Of a DNA stretch of 64,000 bases, positions 33,350 through 44,962 are shown piece by piece. The stretch lies in the NCBI GenBank assembly GCA_037176705.1, contig CM073886.1, forward strand, positions 2,542,001-2,606,000. Reading direction: 5' to 3'. Positions within the stretch are counted from its first letter, which is position 1; every line of letters starts with the position of its first letter. The position numbers were made by a program, and so were the translations under genes. The notes beneath the pieces were generated by a model. It was not told where the DNA came from and did not search any database. It worked only from the letters and a program-made list of their open reading frames with translations. The DNA is from Molossus alvarezi (Eukaryota > Chordata > Mammalia > Chiroptera > Molossidae).

Positions 33350-36300
33350 AGGGTAAAAGATCCCTCTTTTTTACAGCTGCCTAGCATTTCACTGTATAAA
33401 TGTACCATAGCTTTTTAATCCACTCAACTGCTGATGGGCACTTGGGCAGTTTCCAGATATTAGCTCTTATAAATAGTGTTGCTATAAACATAGGGATACA
33501 TATATTCTTTCTGATTGGTATTCAGAATTCTTAAGATATATTCCAAGAAGTGGGATTGCTGGGTTCAAACAGCAGTTCCATTTTTAATTTTTTGTGGCAA
33601 CTCCATACTGTTTCCACAGTGCTGCACCAGTCTGCATTCCCAGCAGTGCAGGATGGCTTCCTTTCCGCCACATGCTCACCAGCTTATGTTTGTTCATTTA
33701 CTAATTGTAGCCATTCTGTCAGGTGTGAGGTGATACCCTCACTGTAGTTTTACATTACATCTCTCTGGTGATTAGTGACACTGAACACTTTTTTCACATG
33801 TTTATTGGTTATCTGTATGTCCTCCTTGGAGAAGTGTCTATTCAAATTTTGTTTTATAGTGGCTTTGTAGTATAGTTTGATATCCAGTGTTGTGATCCCT
33901 CCTACTTTGTTTTTCTTTCTCAAGATTGCTGAGGCTATTTGGTGTCTTTTTTGGTTCCATATAAATTTTTGGAATATTTGTTCTAGATCTGTGAAATATG
34001 CTATTGGTGTTTTAATAGGAATTGCATTGAATCTGTAAATTGCTTTGGGTAGTATGGACATTTGAATGATGTTAATTCTTCCAATCTATGAACACAAGAA
34101 TATATTTCTACCTCTTTGTATCTTCCTCTATTTCTTTCTTCAATGTCTTATAGTTTTCCAAGTACAGGTCTTTTACTTCCTTTGTTAAGTTTATTTCTAG
34201 GTACCTTATTATTTATTTTGTTCTGATTGTAAATGAGATTGTTTTTTTAGTTTCTCTTTCTGAGAGTTAAATTTTAGTATATAAAAATGCCATCAATTTC
34301 TGGACGTTAATTTTGTATCCTGCTACTTTGCCAAATTCATTTATTAAATCTAGTAGTTTTTTGGTGGAGTCGTTAGGGTTTTCTATGTACTATATTACAC
34401 CATCTGTGAATAAAGACATTTTTACTTCCTCTTTTCCAATTTGGATGCTTAGTATTTTTTCTTCTTGTCTGATGGCTGTGGCTAGGACTTCCAGTACTAT
34501 GTTGAATAAGAGAGGTGAAAGCAAACATCCCTGTCTTATTCCTGATCTTAAGGGAAACACTTTTTGTTTTTACCTATTGAGTATGATGTTAGCTATAGGT
34601 TTCTCATATATGGCCTTTCTTACTTTGAGATACGGTCCCTCTAGTCCCAATTTGCTGAGAGTTTTTATTATAAATGGGTGCTGGATTATGTTGAATGCTT
34701 TTTCTGCCTCTATTGATATGATCATGTGATTATTATTCTTCATTTTGTTCATGTGATGTATCACATTTATTGATTTGCAAATATTGTACCACCTTGCATC
34801 ACCAGAATAAATCCCACTTGGTCATGGTGTATGATATTTTTAATGAATTGCTGGATCCAATTTGATAACATTTTATTGAGGATTTTGGCATCTATATTCA
34901 TCAGGGATATTAGCCTGTGATTTTCTTTCTTCATAGTGTCTTTATCTGGTTTTGGAATTAGGATGGTGCTGGCCTCATAATAAATAGCATATATGTCTTC
35001 TCTCTTCTTGAACATTTTGGAATAGTTTGAGATGGACTGGTGTTAGTCTTCTCTGAATATTTGGTAAAACTCTCCTTTGAAGCCATTCAGTCCAGGACTT
35101 TTGTTTGTTGGGAGTCTTTAAAATTACTGCTTTCATTTCATTAGTTGTTATTAATGTATTCAGATTTTCTGATTCTACTTGATTGTATATTTCTAGGAAT
35201 TTTTCCATTTTCCCCAGGTTGTGCAATTTGTTGCTATAGAGTTGTTCGTAGTATTTTCTCACAATCCTTTTTTATTTATGTGGTACCAATTGTTACATCA
35301 CCTCTTTCATTTCTGATTTCATTTATTTGGGTATTTTATCTTTGTTTCTTGATGCAGCCTGACTAAAGGTTCATCAATCTTGTTTATCTTTTCAAAGAAC
35401 CAGCTCTTGGTTTTATTGATCTTTTGTATTATTTTTAAGTCTCTATGTCATTTATTTCCACTTTTATCTTTATTACTTCCAATCTTCTACTTACTCTGGG
35501 CTTTTCTTATTTTTCTTCTAGTTCTTTTAGTTGTAGGCTTAGATTGTTTATTTAAGGTTTTTCTTGTTTCATGCAGTATGTCTATAATGCTATGAACTTC
35601 TCTCTCAGACTGTTTTTCACTGTGTCCCATAGATTCTGTGTTGTTGTGTGTTTATTTTCATTTGTTTCCAGGAAGATTTTGATTTCTTCCTTGATCTCCT
35701 TGGTAACCCATTCATTATTTAATAGCATGCTATTTAGCCTCCATGTGTTTAAATGATTTTGAGTTTTTCTTATTGTAGTTGATTGCTAACTTTATGTCAT
35801 TGTGATCCGAGAAGATGCTTAATATGATTTTAAAGTTCTTGTACTTGTTAAGCCTTATTTGTTTCCTACCATATGGTCTATCTTTGAGAATGTTCCATGT
35901 CTAGTTGAAAAGAATGTATATCTGAAGCTTTGGGATGTAATAGTCTGCTAATATCAATTAAATCTATCTGATCTAGTGTGTCATTTAAGGTCATTGCTTT
36001 CTTGTTGATTTTTCTGTATGGAAGATGTATCCAGTGATATCAGTGGAGTGTTAAAATCCCATATTATGACTGCTGTCTATCTCTCCTTTAAAGTCCTCCA
36101 AAATTTTTAAAAATATGTTTGTTGGTGCTCTTATGTTGGGTGTATATGTATTTACCAGGATCTTATCCTCTTGTTATATTGATCTTTTTAGTATTATGTA
36201 GTGACCTTCTTTGTCTCTTGTTATGGCCTTTGTTTTGAATCTGTTTGGTCAGATATAAGTATTGCTACCTCAGCTTTTTTGTTTCCATTTGAATGAAACA

Positions 36301-36600
36301 TATTATATTTATCCCTCCAATTTCATCCTGTGTGAGTCTTTTGTTCTGAGGTGGGTCTCTTGTAGACAGCATATATATGGCTCATGTTTTCTTATCCATT
36401 CTACTACCCTATGTCTTTTATTGGAGCATTTTATCCATTACATTTAAGGTTATTATTGATAGGTGTTTATGTATTTCCATTTTAATTCTTTCTGCCTCTG
36501 TTCCTCTCTATATATATTTCTTCTTCTTCTTACAGCAGTACCTTTCAGATTTCTTACAATGTGAGTTTGGTAGTAAAAAAACTCCTTTAGCATTTTTTAA
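33350..36600 (-). pseudogene. L1-D ORF2 remnant
   Basis: Pieces: endonuclease start near 36420, RT entry at 34975-35262 (KYYEQLYSNKLHNLGKMEKF), palm at 34767-35015 and 34570-34764 ([13 protein letters not shown]), thumb at 33750-34061. In the last frame KLYYKAT passes straight to [11 protein letters not shown], so about 585 bp present in L1-B (7135-7718) is missing at about 33846 without a frame change. Other stops make it dead. Confidence 0.8.
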
Positions 36601-36609
36601 ATCTTGAAA

Positions 36610-37300
36610 TCTCCTTATTTCACATTTAATTTTGCTGGGTAGAATAATCTTGGTTTCAGACCTGTGCTTTTCATTACTTGAAATTATTCATGCCATTCCC
36701 TTCTGGCCTATAATATTTCTGTTGAGAAATCAGCTGACAGTCTTATGTGAACTTCCTTGTAGGTAACTGACAGTTTCTTTCTTGCTGCCCTTAAGATTCT
36801 CTCTTTGTCATTAACTTTTGCCATTTTAATTATGATGTGACTTGGAATGTGTCTCTTTGGGTTTATCTTGATTGGGGCACTCTGTTTCCTGAACTTGAGT
36901 GACATTTTCCTTCACCATGTTAGGGAATTTTTCTGTTCTTATTTTTTCAAATAGGTTCTCTATTACTTGCTCATTTTCTTCTCCCTCTGGTACCCTATGA
37001 TGTGGATGTTGTCATATTTCATGCTGCCCCAAAGTTCCCTTAAAATATCTTTATGCTTTTAAATATCTTTTCTTTTTGCTGCTTCCACTTAGTGTTTTTT
37101 TCTACCTTATCTTCTAATTCACTGATTTGATCCTCTGTTTCCTCTAACCTACTGTTTATTCCTTCTACTGTGTTCTTTATTTCAGATATGTCATTCTTCA
37201 TTTCTGACTGGTTGTTTTTCATGGTTACTATGTCCTTTAGCTCTTTTTCTGGAGATTTTTCCTGTCTTTCATTTGGAGCTTGTTTCTTTGTTTCCCCATT
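36610..37300 (-). pseudogene. L1-D ORF1 remnant
   Basis: 36708-36905 encodes PIKINPKRHIPSHIIIKMAK and VHIRLSADFSTEIL (RNA-binding and C-terminal domains). 37040-37222 is coiled coil (EIKNTVEGINSRLEETEDQI). Frames are separated by stops. Confidence 0.78.
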
Positions 37301-37609
37301 TTTGCTGGTTTTTTGTATTTATTTCTATGTATTAGATAGGACTGCTGTGACTCCCAGTCTGGATGTGGTGGTATTCTTGTGGGACCCAGTGGAGTAGTTT
37401 CCTTGATCTTCTGAGCTGGGTGCTCTAGGAATGACCCTTGTGTGGCTTATGTAGGCCCTCCTGTTGAATTTGGGTCTTGATTGCTTTTGTCCCATTTATA
37501 GGTGGGCTCATCCCTCAGGCTGGCTGCCTGTGAAGCTCATCCCTGATCACATTGTATCAACTGTTATACAAGGACTGACAGACAAACAAGACAACAAAAA
37601 ACTAAATCA

Positions 37610-37698
37610 GCCCTGCCAGTTTGGCTCAGCAGTTTAGCACTGGCCTGTGGACCAGAGAGTCCTGGGTTTGGTTCCTGCTAGGGGCACATACCACCAAA

Positions 37699-37757
<59 letters not shown>
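37610..37757 (+). mobile_element. VES-type SINE, tRNA-head-only class, (GAAA)n tail
   Basis: GCCCTGCCAGTTTGGCTCAG, GGGTTTGGTTCCTGCTAGGG and GCACATACCACC, then straight into (GAAA)15 at 37701-37760. AAACTAAATCA (37599-37609) and AAACTAAACCA (37758-37768) flank it. Lies in the L1-D 5' UTR. Confidence 0.9.
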
Positions 37758-37758
<1 letters not shown>

Positions 37759-37760
37759 AA
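37701..37760 (+). repeat. (GAAA)n microsatellite in a SINE tail
   Basis: Fifteen uninterrupted GAAA units, an expanded A tail of the preceding SINE. Likely length-polymorphic. Confidence 0.95.
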
Positions 37761-39374
37761 CTAAACCAAAACAATGCACAAAAGAAGAGAATATGAAAAA
37801 AAAATGAAGGAAAAAGAAAAGAATAAGAATTAAAAAAAAGAATATGAAAAGATAAGTAAAAGTAATAATACTGAATAAAATAAAATATAGAATAGGAAAA
37901 TAAAATGAAAAAACACTTAAAAAGAGAACAAAATAAAGATATAAGAGAGAAATATGAAATAAAAAAAGAGAAGAAAAATTTTTTAAATGATATATAAAAG
38001 AAAAAATAAAGAAAATATTTAAAAAGTATGGAGTTCACCTCCACAGATTTTTGTGCCAGCTAAAGTCACCCTTTGGATCTGCTATTTTGAGACCTTGCTG
38101 GATATTGCTCTGATGTTGTTCAAATCTGGAACAAGCCAACATCAGTCACTGTCCCTGTCTGGCCCTGGGCAACCTGACTGAAGGTTGTTGAGCCCCAAGA
38201 AGTCTGGAGAATGGGGCCTTTGTAGTCCAGTGGCTGGGTCTGTCTCGGGTCTTTCACCTGAATGTACCTGCTCTGAGATGCTCTTCCCTTCCTCCAAAGA
38301 ACTGCACTCTGCCCGAGTGGTCTAAACAGACTTGCATTCAGAGTGGCACTCATAGCTTGTAGGAGGTGGAGGTGGGGACTTCCTCTCCTTCCCAGGGCTG
38401 CACTGGCTGCACTCAATGGGTAGCTTAGCTCTGGTTTCCTTTTATGCAGCCAAAGGGCCTCAACAAAAGTCCACCCTGGAGACTCGGTTGCAGTGCCTCA
38501 GCCCTGCCTGGCACCCTGGCATCCCCTTGCTTCCACATCAAGAAAGAGGGGATTTAAAAAACCAGTCTTGTTTTGCATGCCAATCTGTCCACATGGCCAA
38601 CCCCCACTGGGCAGAGCCTCTTCCCAGGCTCCCACCAGCCCAAATGTCCAAGTCCTCCATGCCGTCAGACCAAGCAGGTGCAGGACACAGACATCCAACC
38701 CAGCAACACACCCCCTTGCCTCGGGTCTCAGCTGGACAGGAAGACCCAGTGGTTCTTCAGGTGGGGAGGGTCACTGCCTGTGCACTCAAAGTGGGCAAGA
38801 CTGATCCTCTTTCCTAAGCCACACTGTCCAGCCCCCCACCGACTTTCTGCCCCAAAGTTCTTCCAGATAATAAAGGGCCCCTCAGAGTCACTGCTGGAGT
38901 ATCAATAAACCCCTCCACTGGCCCCTCCCACAGACGCAGATTGGAGCAAACTCCCCAGGCTGGTGGTATAACACAGCAATCACTCTTTGCCTGAGATGGT
39001 GCAGGCCAAGTCTTCCAGGTAGACTGAATCCCCACTGGTTCCCACCACCTGATGCCACATGTGCTCTCCTTCCATTTTCTGTTGCTCTGGATTGGGGATC
39101 CCTGCATGGGACTGACACCCCGTGCTCCCAGGTGGGGGGCTCCGCTGCCGTAGACTTCCTCCGGCTCTCCAGCCACCGAGTTGGCTCGACCTCTCCACCT
39201 CTCCTTCTGTCCTTCCTCGGGTCTCCCTACTCTCAACATATCAGATCAGCTCCAGGTCCACTTGTTCTTCAAGCTGATGCTCTGCAGTTTAGTCATGAGT
39301 CGGGTCCAGTGTTGGAAGCAAGCAGGTGGAGCCTCTGGATATTCTGCAGCCGTCTAGGAACCCTCTCGTCACAC

Positions 39375-39485
39375 GTTTGACGTATTTACAATGTGCTTCC
39401 CAGATACGCTGAGCTCCCGGCCTGAGGGTGTCTGAGCACTCCCTGTGCACTAGGACTCAATTTCCCACCAACAGTTCTAGGAGCT
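39375..39485. other. No recognisable feature
   Basis: Short spacer after the L1-D 5' end. Confidence 0.4.
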
Positions 39486-39905
39486 GTCATACATTACCAC
39501 CCCCTCCATTTTATATGTGACAACAGAGGCTCAGAAAGGTTCAGGGACGTATCCAAGGCATCCAGCTTGTAGGTGACAGAGCCCACGTGTTGACTCAGTT
39601 CTCTCTGCTGCTGACCCTCGTTCTTTTATTTGTTAATCCTCACTCAAGGATTTTTTTTTATTAATTTTTACATAGAGTAGAAGGAAGGGAAAGGGAGAAA
39701 AAAAGAGAGAAACATCGATGTGAGGGAGACAGAGGAACACATCAATTGGTTGCCTCCTGCATGACCCTGACCAGGGCTGGGGATTAAGGCTGCAACCCAG
39801 GTATGTGCCCTTGACCAGGAATCGAAACCACGACTTTCTGGTCCATGGGCCAACACTTTAACCACTGAGCCAAACTGGCTGACCTTCATTCTTGACCACT
39901 ATAAT
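39485..39905 (-). repeat. MIR SINE interrupted by a VES SINE
   Basis: Antisense MIR: TTTTATATGTGACAACAGAGGC, GTATCCAAGGCATCCAGC, GTAGGTGACAGAGCCCACG, resumed after the SINE as TTCTTGACCACTA (the MIR end reads ctcttaaccacta). Confidence 0.72.
39626..39879 (-). mobile_element. VES-type SINE, hairpin-tailed class
   Basis: TGACCCTCGTTCTT (39612-39625) and TGACCTTCATTCTT (39880-39893) flank it, two mismatches in 14. AATCCTCACTCAAGGATTT hairpin remnant, GACCAGGGCTGGGGATTAAG and head GAGCCAAACTGGC. Confidence 0.9.
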
Positions 39906-39911
39906 ATGTTA

Positions 39912-40015
39912 TGTCTTATGTCTTATCTTTGTAAGCCCAGAGCCCAATACAGTATTTGGAACAGAGTAGTTGGTCAATAAATGTTTGTTGAATCGATGGA
40001 TTGAAAGAAGAAAGG
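39912..40015 (+). repeat. L2 3' end
   Basis: GCCCAGAGCCCAATACAGT, then AGTTGGTCAATAAATGTTTG and TTGAATCGATGGATTGAAAG, the standard L2 terminus with its degenerate TGAA tail. Confidence 0.72.
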
Positions 40016-40059
40016 AAGGGATATCTGAAGGCAGAAGTAATGATGAAAGGATTGACTAG

Positions 40060-40165
40060 TAAAATGATAGATAAGAGAAAGAACGCAAGGTTGATAATTG
40101 ATTGATAGATAAAAAAGATGGGTCTGTAGATGAATGGATGAACAGATGGATGGATGGATAATTGG
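40060..40165. repeat. Low-complexity GATA/GATGGA stretch
   Basis: TTGATTGATAGATAA, GATGAATGGATGAACAGATGG and GGATGGATGG units. Irregular. Confidence 0.6.
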
Positions 40166-40545
40166 AACACCCTGAACAACGTTGAGGAGGCATAGATACA
40201 TTAGAGAGCCCAGGCCACACTTAATAGAGAACTAATAGTCCTGTGAGTCCTGTCTTTCTTTCTGCCAACCATTCATGCAGACAAAACAGCAGAGTATTGT
40301 AACCTGTCAGCCTGATGCAGTAGAAAAAGTTCTTGATAGGTCTAGTATAATTCTGGAGAGCATCCCCAGACCTACAAGGGCGGAGCTCCATTGCAGGAAT
40401 GTCTGAGCACTGGGGTTCTCGTGGTCAGGTGGGTGAAGGTGAGGTTTTGGAAAATGGGAAGGGAAGAACCAATCAGCTTGCAACAGATACAGAAACTAGG
40501 TCCAGTTCCCAGGGCAGGAAAGTGACAAGGGTTAAGTAACTCAGA
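40165..40545. other. No recognisable feature
   Basis: Unassigned sequence. Confidence 0.45.
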
Positions 40546-40760
40546 TATGACAAGCTGAGTCTTTCATAGTAATTAGCTGGGTGACCTGAGGTGAGTTATT
40601 TAATCTCACTGAGCCTCTGTCTCAAAACCAGGGTATTGGTACACCCATTTTACAAGGTTATTGTAAGAACCAAGTGAAATAGTGTATGTATAAAAATTCC
40701 TGATATGAGTTCTTAATAAATGATAGCTGTTATTATTATGCCTATTATTATTATCATCAA
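40545..40760 (+). repeat. MIR SINE
   Basis: TTAGCTGGGTGACCTGAGGTG, CTCACTGAGCCTCTGTCTC, ACAAGGTTATTGTAAGAACC and CTTAATAAATGATAGCTGTT cover almost the full family length in sense. Confidence 0.82.
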
Positions 40761-41020
40761 AAAGCCCTTGGATTCAGGAGTGACTTTGAGCCTCAAGTCG
40801 GGGAGCTACCACAAGATGTGTGAAAAGGTCACTCAACCTCTTTACTGTTTTGCACTCATCACACAGGTACTGCTGGACTGTCAGGCACAGGGTGAGCTGG
40901 GGAGTGTTGTTGACATGCCTTGGTCTTGGCCTAGAAGAGCTCATGAGTTAGCAGAGGAGACCGACATGCACAGCAAATACAGCCCGAATATAACCCAAGA
41001 GCTCATGGGTATCATAACAA
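40760..41020. other. No recognisable feature
   Basis: Unassigned. CACTCAACCTCTTTACTG (40834) could be another MIR trace. Confidence 0.35.
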
Positions 41021-41235
41021 ACTGGTTAACATTTGGGGTCCAAAAGACAGGGTGTAATTCCTGACTCCACCCTTACCAACCCATGGGCCAGAGTAAATCA
41101 TTAAATCTTTTGAACTTAGGTGCAATGATAATAGAACGTGCCTTACAGAGTTGATTTGAGCTTTCAGTGAAATTATATATGTCAAGTCCTTAGCACAGGG
41201 CCTGCCACATATAAAGGAAAAGTTTGAGGACTTTT
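41020..41235 (+). repeat. MIR SINE
   Basis: TGTAATTCCTGACTCCACCC, GGGCCAGAGTAAATCATTAAATC, AGTCCTTAGCACAGGGCCTG and CCACATATAAAGGAAAA, in order. Confidence 0.72.
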
Positions 41236-41237
41236 TG

Positions 41238-41335
41238 CATCTGTGTAATGGGGACATTAATCCCTATCCTGCCTGCATATATCACAGGGATATTTGAATA
41301 TTAAATAAAATAATATAGACGAGTGGGATTTTTAA
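41238..41335 (+). repeat. MIR SINE, second partial copy
   Basis: CATCTGTGTAATGGGGACATT, then TATCACAGGGATATTTGAATAT. A separate copy next to the previous one. Confidence 0.62.
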
Positions 41336-41865
41336 GGTGATATAAAATTTAGTTGCTACCATTCTAAATTTCTGGACAGAAAGCCATGCACAGAAATGCT
41401 CAGCATCCACCATCTAAACTGGTCACGAAACAAATATTTGCGGATGCACTGTTGTGAAGGCAGTTCTGCCCTGTTCTCCCTCTTCTCCGATGGAGCTCTG
41501 CTTCCAGGTGTTCTGCAGCCGAGAGGGTGGAGCAGAAGCAGGAAGAGCAGGTCCCAGGTGAGCGTAAAATTTGGATAGCAGGTGATCACATGCGATTTAT
41601 TTTCCAAGCAGCTGCTTCAACTTCACGCCTGTCTCTTTATGCCAGTTCCACAGGCCACCTCCTGCTGTCCTCAGCACAGGCGTGGGCCGTGAGAAGGAAG
41701 GAGAGAAGGAAAATCTAAAGCCTACCAGAGAGGAGAAAGCTCCGCCCACAGGCTGGGTGCTGCTGACGGGCAGGTGGGTGGTGCTGGAATTAATGAAGGT
41801 GGCTTTGAGTTTGCCTGCCTGGGCTCTGTCTGCAGCTCTACATGGATTCGTTCTGTTTCTGCAAT
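41335..41865. other. No recognisable feature
   Basis: Unassigned sequence with small frames only. Confidence 0.45.
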
Positions 41866-41992
41866 TCAGTCATTCAAGAAACATTTTTTTTTTGAGCATC
41901 CATTAATGGCCCATAATTGCTAGGCATTACATCTAAAGGAGTAAGCAAGTCGTCAGCTCTGTCTTCCCAGAGCTTTTGCAGGGATCCTGACT
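41865..41992 (-). repeat. L2 3' end
   Basis: AGTCATTCAAGAAACATTTTT, TGAGCATCCATTAATGG and TGCTAGGCATTACATCTAAAG are the reverse of the L2 terminus. Confidence 0.62.
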
Positions 41993-42004
41993 TCAAATGC
42001 CTGT

Positions 42005-42320
42005 GGGGGCTGTGTTAGGGTACCATTAGCTGCTATAAAAACAAACAAACAAAAGAGAAAAACCAACATCTCAGTGGCTTTCACGCAATATGAATGTTTT
42101 ACTGTCTAATAAAGCAGTCCAATGTCGATGTTTCTGGTGGGCAGAAGGAAAGTGGGAGGTCTCTGTGCAATCGTTTAGTAACCTGGGCTGATAGAGGCTT
42201 TTCCATCTTTAACATGTACCCCCAGGATTGTCCTGGGCATCAACATTCAGCCGACAGAGGAAGGAAGAGAAAGAGGATCTTGCACTGGAGGAACTCAAGG
42301 GATTCCAACAGGATCTAAGC
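42005..42320. repeat. Ancient interspersed repeat, family not named
   Basis: GTACCATTAGCTGCTATAAAAAC, CAGTGGCTTTCACGCAATATG and CTAATAAAGCAGTCCAATGTC are diverged versions of a familiar mammalian repeat (taacaaattaccacaaacttagtggctt type). I cannot name it safely. Confidence 0.4.
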
Positions 42321-43175
42321 ACCAACGTACTCAGGGCCCAAGGGTGCAAACGGAGGCCCACATACCGTATGCCTAAATATTTCCAATTATCTATTAAATT
42401 TTAAAGATAAATACTAATGATAATAAATATCAAAATGCAAATTAAGATTATTTAAATAAAACTGAAATTTATTTTAGCTTCAAGAACTCAAACTCAAACT
42501 CATTAAATGATGTTGGCGTGCAAAGTTCAGCAAGTTGTCCCCGCGACGAACAGACACCATGCCTCAGGCTTGTCAGGAATAGAATCCAGATCAACAGCTG
42601 TGCAAACTCCAGAGTAAAGTAAATCATTTAATATTGCAAAATATTTCTCATCTGCCATATCCAACCACTGCAAATGGCATGCTAATTTTTGAGTACCCCT
42701 GAACCCATAAACTGAAACATGAAGAGAAGCAAGACAATGGTCACTTGAAAATGCTAGGAAACAATGTGTCACGTTGTAAGAATATATTTGTGTTTTCTCT
42801 TACCTAAGCGTTCAGTGTGCAGTCTGCCTTCCACAAGCAGGGAGGCCCAGAAACACCCTTCCTGTGCCGCTCGTTTAGACGTACAGAGCCAAGGGTGCGG
42901 GGAAGCATTCCTGTGGGGCTTGAATCACGTCAGTCATGAGCGTGGATGTTTAGAATGTGGGTCCCACTGGGCTGGCATCAAAGGCAAGATCTCAGTGTTG
43001 CTGAGAGTTGCCCTACGCTCTTTAACATGTGTATTCTTCTGTGTGTTTATGATATGTGGGTGGCCCAAACTGTCTGAGCCCAGGGTGGGGCCCTGTCTTT
43101 CCCAGACCTACGGGAGGGTTGTACTGACTTACGGAGTAAGGAAGACAGAGGCCCCTGAGAATTTGCAGGGAGCCG
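42320..43175. other. Unassigned, includes AT-rich 42360-42520
   Basis: 42340-42790 has the feel of a worn DNA transposon (AT-rich left, an 81-codon antisense frame at 42527-42772 that matches nothing I know), but I saw no terminal repeats. 42880-43170 shows nothing. Confidence 0.3.
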
Positions 43176-43420
43176 GCAGGGACCCAATTGCAGAGGGTTC
43201 GCATTTTATCCTAAGTGCAGTGGGAAGCCACTGAGAGGTTTCAGCGGGAGACTAACATAATCAGAGTTGGATTTTTAAAATATCCCTCTGAACATCACGT
43301 AGAAGAGAGATCTGAACGAGGCAATAGTCCTGAACCTTCATTCAATACCGAATTCGATGCGCAATCAGGAGGCCACTGTTGTTGTATCTTACACCAGAGA
43401 CTCTGGTTCTCTGAAGATGT
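43175..43420 (+). repeat. Ancient interspersed repeat, same family as 5010-5285
   Basis: GCATTTTATCCTAAGTGCAGTGGGAAGCC then GAGGTTTCAGCGGGAGACTAAC and ATAATCAGAGTTGG, in sense. Confidence 0.5.
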
Positions 43421-44105
43421 AGCCTTGATGGGGTCCCATGCTTGAGAGGACATGTTAGCCTTCATTCTGGATTTGTTTTCAGTTGGGAGGGACTTGGACG
43501 TAGCGAATGCTTTCATGGGCTTAAAGAAAAGCCCTTCTCTAATATTTAAATATTTGGTGCAAAGATTCTTCAGCCTTTGGAGGAGGCGGGGATTGGGAGA
43601 CCTCCTCCACCCCCTATGAGTGGAAGTGCAGATGGGAGGTGACAAGAGGGAGGGGTGTGGACGTCTGGCATCATCGGCGGGGTGTCCCCGGCCTCTCCAG
43701 GGGGTGGAGGAGGTCACAGGCTCCCATGGCCACTCTTTTCCAATGGACAAGGGGTCTTTTATTTGGGTGTTATTGCCACTGGTCTCACTTATTTCCCTTT
43801 GGAAAATTCCTGCGAGCATTAGGGAGAGGGACATGGAGGAAGAGAGTTCCTTTGATTGAGCAAGTCAACATTGTTCTCAGACACGTGGGAATTAACCCCA
43901 GAACATGGTATTACTTGGATAAGAGCCACACATGTCTTCACCACACTGAACAGTGGTCAGCTCTGCATTTCAGAATTTCCTTTGCATCGTCCTTGCCCAA
44001 CACAAGCCAGGCTGAGGTTACCTTCCTGGATTCTCCTCCGCTTATGTCTTTCTCGTGGCTTATTCTTGATCCCCTCATCGAGGACTCTATCATCATGTGT
44101 CATAC
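43420..44105. other. No recognisable feature
   Basis: A 179-codon antisense frame (43295-43834) and a 165-codon sense frame (43639-44136) overlap here; neither shows a domain, and their overlap suggests chance. Confidence 0.4.
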
Positions 44106-44280
44106 TGTGAAACGGACTTGGGTTCTGCGGTCATAGCAGACTGAATCCGAATCCCAACTTTCTCGGGGTAACTGATGTCATCTCTACAAATCACAGTTTA
44201 CTCACCTGTGTAATGGGAACCATCACAGACCTATTTGAGGAAGAAACAAGACCATGTGATTCAAATACCCAGCATGGTTA
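44105..44280 (+). repeat. MIR SINE
   Basis: GACTGAATCCGAATCCCAAC, TTTACTCACCTGTGTAATGGG, then CTATTTGAGGAAGAAACAAG. Confidence 0.65.
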
Positions 44281-44560
44281 GTTCCCTTCTTTCCTGAGTT
44301 AATTTAGGGGCTAGCTGTGGTCAAAACTGACACTTGGGTACCGTGGAGCTAGTAAGGGGCTTGTCACCTGCTTCCAATCCCCCCTCTCTCAGGCACTGAC
44401 TGCTCTCTTAAGAGACCTGCTCTGGTTCTGAGCCCCGGGGCTCTGTGGGAGGATCCACTCTTCCAGTTCGGCAGTGACTGAAGCTGCAGGTGTCCCATCC
44501 GAGAGCCACCACACCTTCTCCCTCAGGAACGGAGCCGGTGGCGGGCTCTGGAAGGCGAAC
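44280..44560. other. No recognisable feature
   Basis: Unassigned sequence. Confidence 0.4.
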
Positions 44561-44695
44561 CACAACCTCAGCCTCCAGCTGGCCCGGCTCTGTCCCTCGC
44601 CACGTGGATGGCCTTGTGCAAGTCACGATACCTCCACATCTCAGCACTGACACCCATGAGATAGGAAGACTTGTGGCCTTTGATGAAAGGTAGTT
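44560..44695 (+). repeat. MIR SINE fragment
   Basis: GATGGCCTTGTGCAAGTCAC, TACCTCCACATCTCAGCAC and CCCATGAGATAGGAAGAC. Confidence 0.5.
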
Positions 44696-44797
44696 GTCCT
44701 GGTTCTTCCATGGACATCTGACTGCTTCGCCTTTAATTACATCTAGAGAGATGAATTTCTAATCACATTGGTTCAGAGTCTGTGATTTCCCCTTAAA

Positions 44798-44962
44798 CAT
44801 CCCTTCTCACACTTCAGTGTGCCCTGGAATCACCTGGGGTCTTGTTGAAATGCAGGTTCTGATTGAGCAAGTCTGGGGTGGGACCTGGGGCTCTGAATTT
44901 CTGACAGGCTCCCAGAGGATGCCATCACTTCCGGTCCGTGGACCACACTTTGAGTAGCCGAG
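44798..44962. mobile_element. hAT-Charlie-type non-autonomous element
   Basis: Left GTGCCCTGGAATCACCTGGGG and TTGAAATGCAGGTTCTGATT, right CCGTGGACCACACTTTGAGT. This is the layout of Charlie-derived elements such as MER20 or MER58; the exact one is not decided. Confidence 0.55.

Larger units (their letters stand above)
33000..39372 (-). mobile_element. L1 LINE, near full length, long 5' UTR (L1-D)
   Basis: Right to left: 5' UTR (about 37300-39372, with GC-richer part 38050-39372 and A-rich block 37560-38020), ORF1 (36610-37300), ORF2 (about 33350-36600), 3' UTR (33000-33350). Same family type as L1-B, judged by 3' UTR and 5' UTR phrases (AAGCTGATGCTCTGCAGTTT here, AAGCTGACCATGCAGTGTTTT there). 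One deletion in ORF2 and one short SINE. Confidence 0.87.

Noticed and set aside
34313..34729. 138-codon + strand frame
   Set aside because: Antisense shadow of L1-D ORF2; the - strand carries the recognisable reverse-transcriptase text.
37610..37700. tRNA gene
   Set aside because: The tRNA-like A and B boxes belong to a SINE head: it has an A-rich tail, target duplications and degenerate stems, and recurs across the window.
37634..38044. 136-codon frame very rich in Phe and Ser
   Set aside because: Translation of the A-rich block and (GAAA)n tail on the opposite strand.
38416..38908. Frames of 111-133 codons on the + strand
   Set aside because: They lie antisense within the 5' UTR of L1-D. 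An ORF0-like antisense protein was considered, but the equivalent part of L1-B (13226-13727) does not keep a matching frame.
42527..42772. Antisense 81-codon frame as a processed pseudogene
   Set aside because: No match to any protein that I know, no A tail and no target duplication.
43295..44136. Overlapping 179-codon (-) and 165-codon (+) frames
   Set aside because: No domain, no codon pattern, no splice support; opposite-strand overlap suggests chance.
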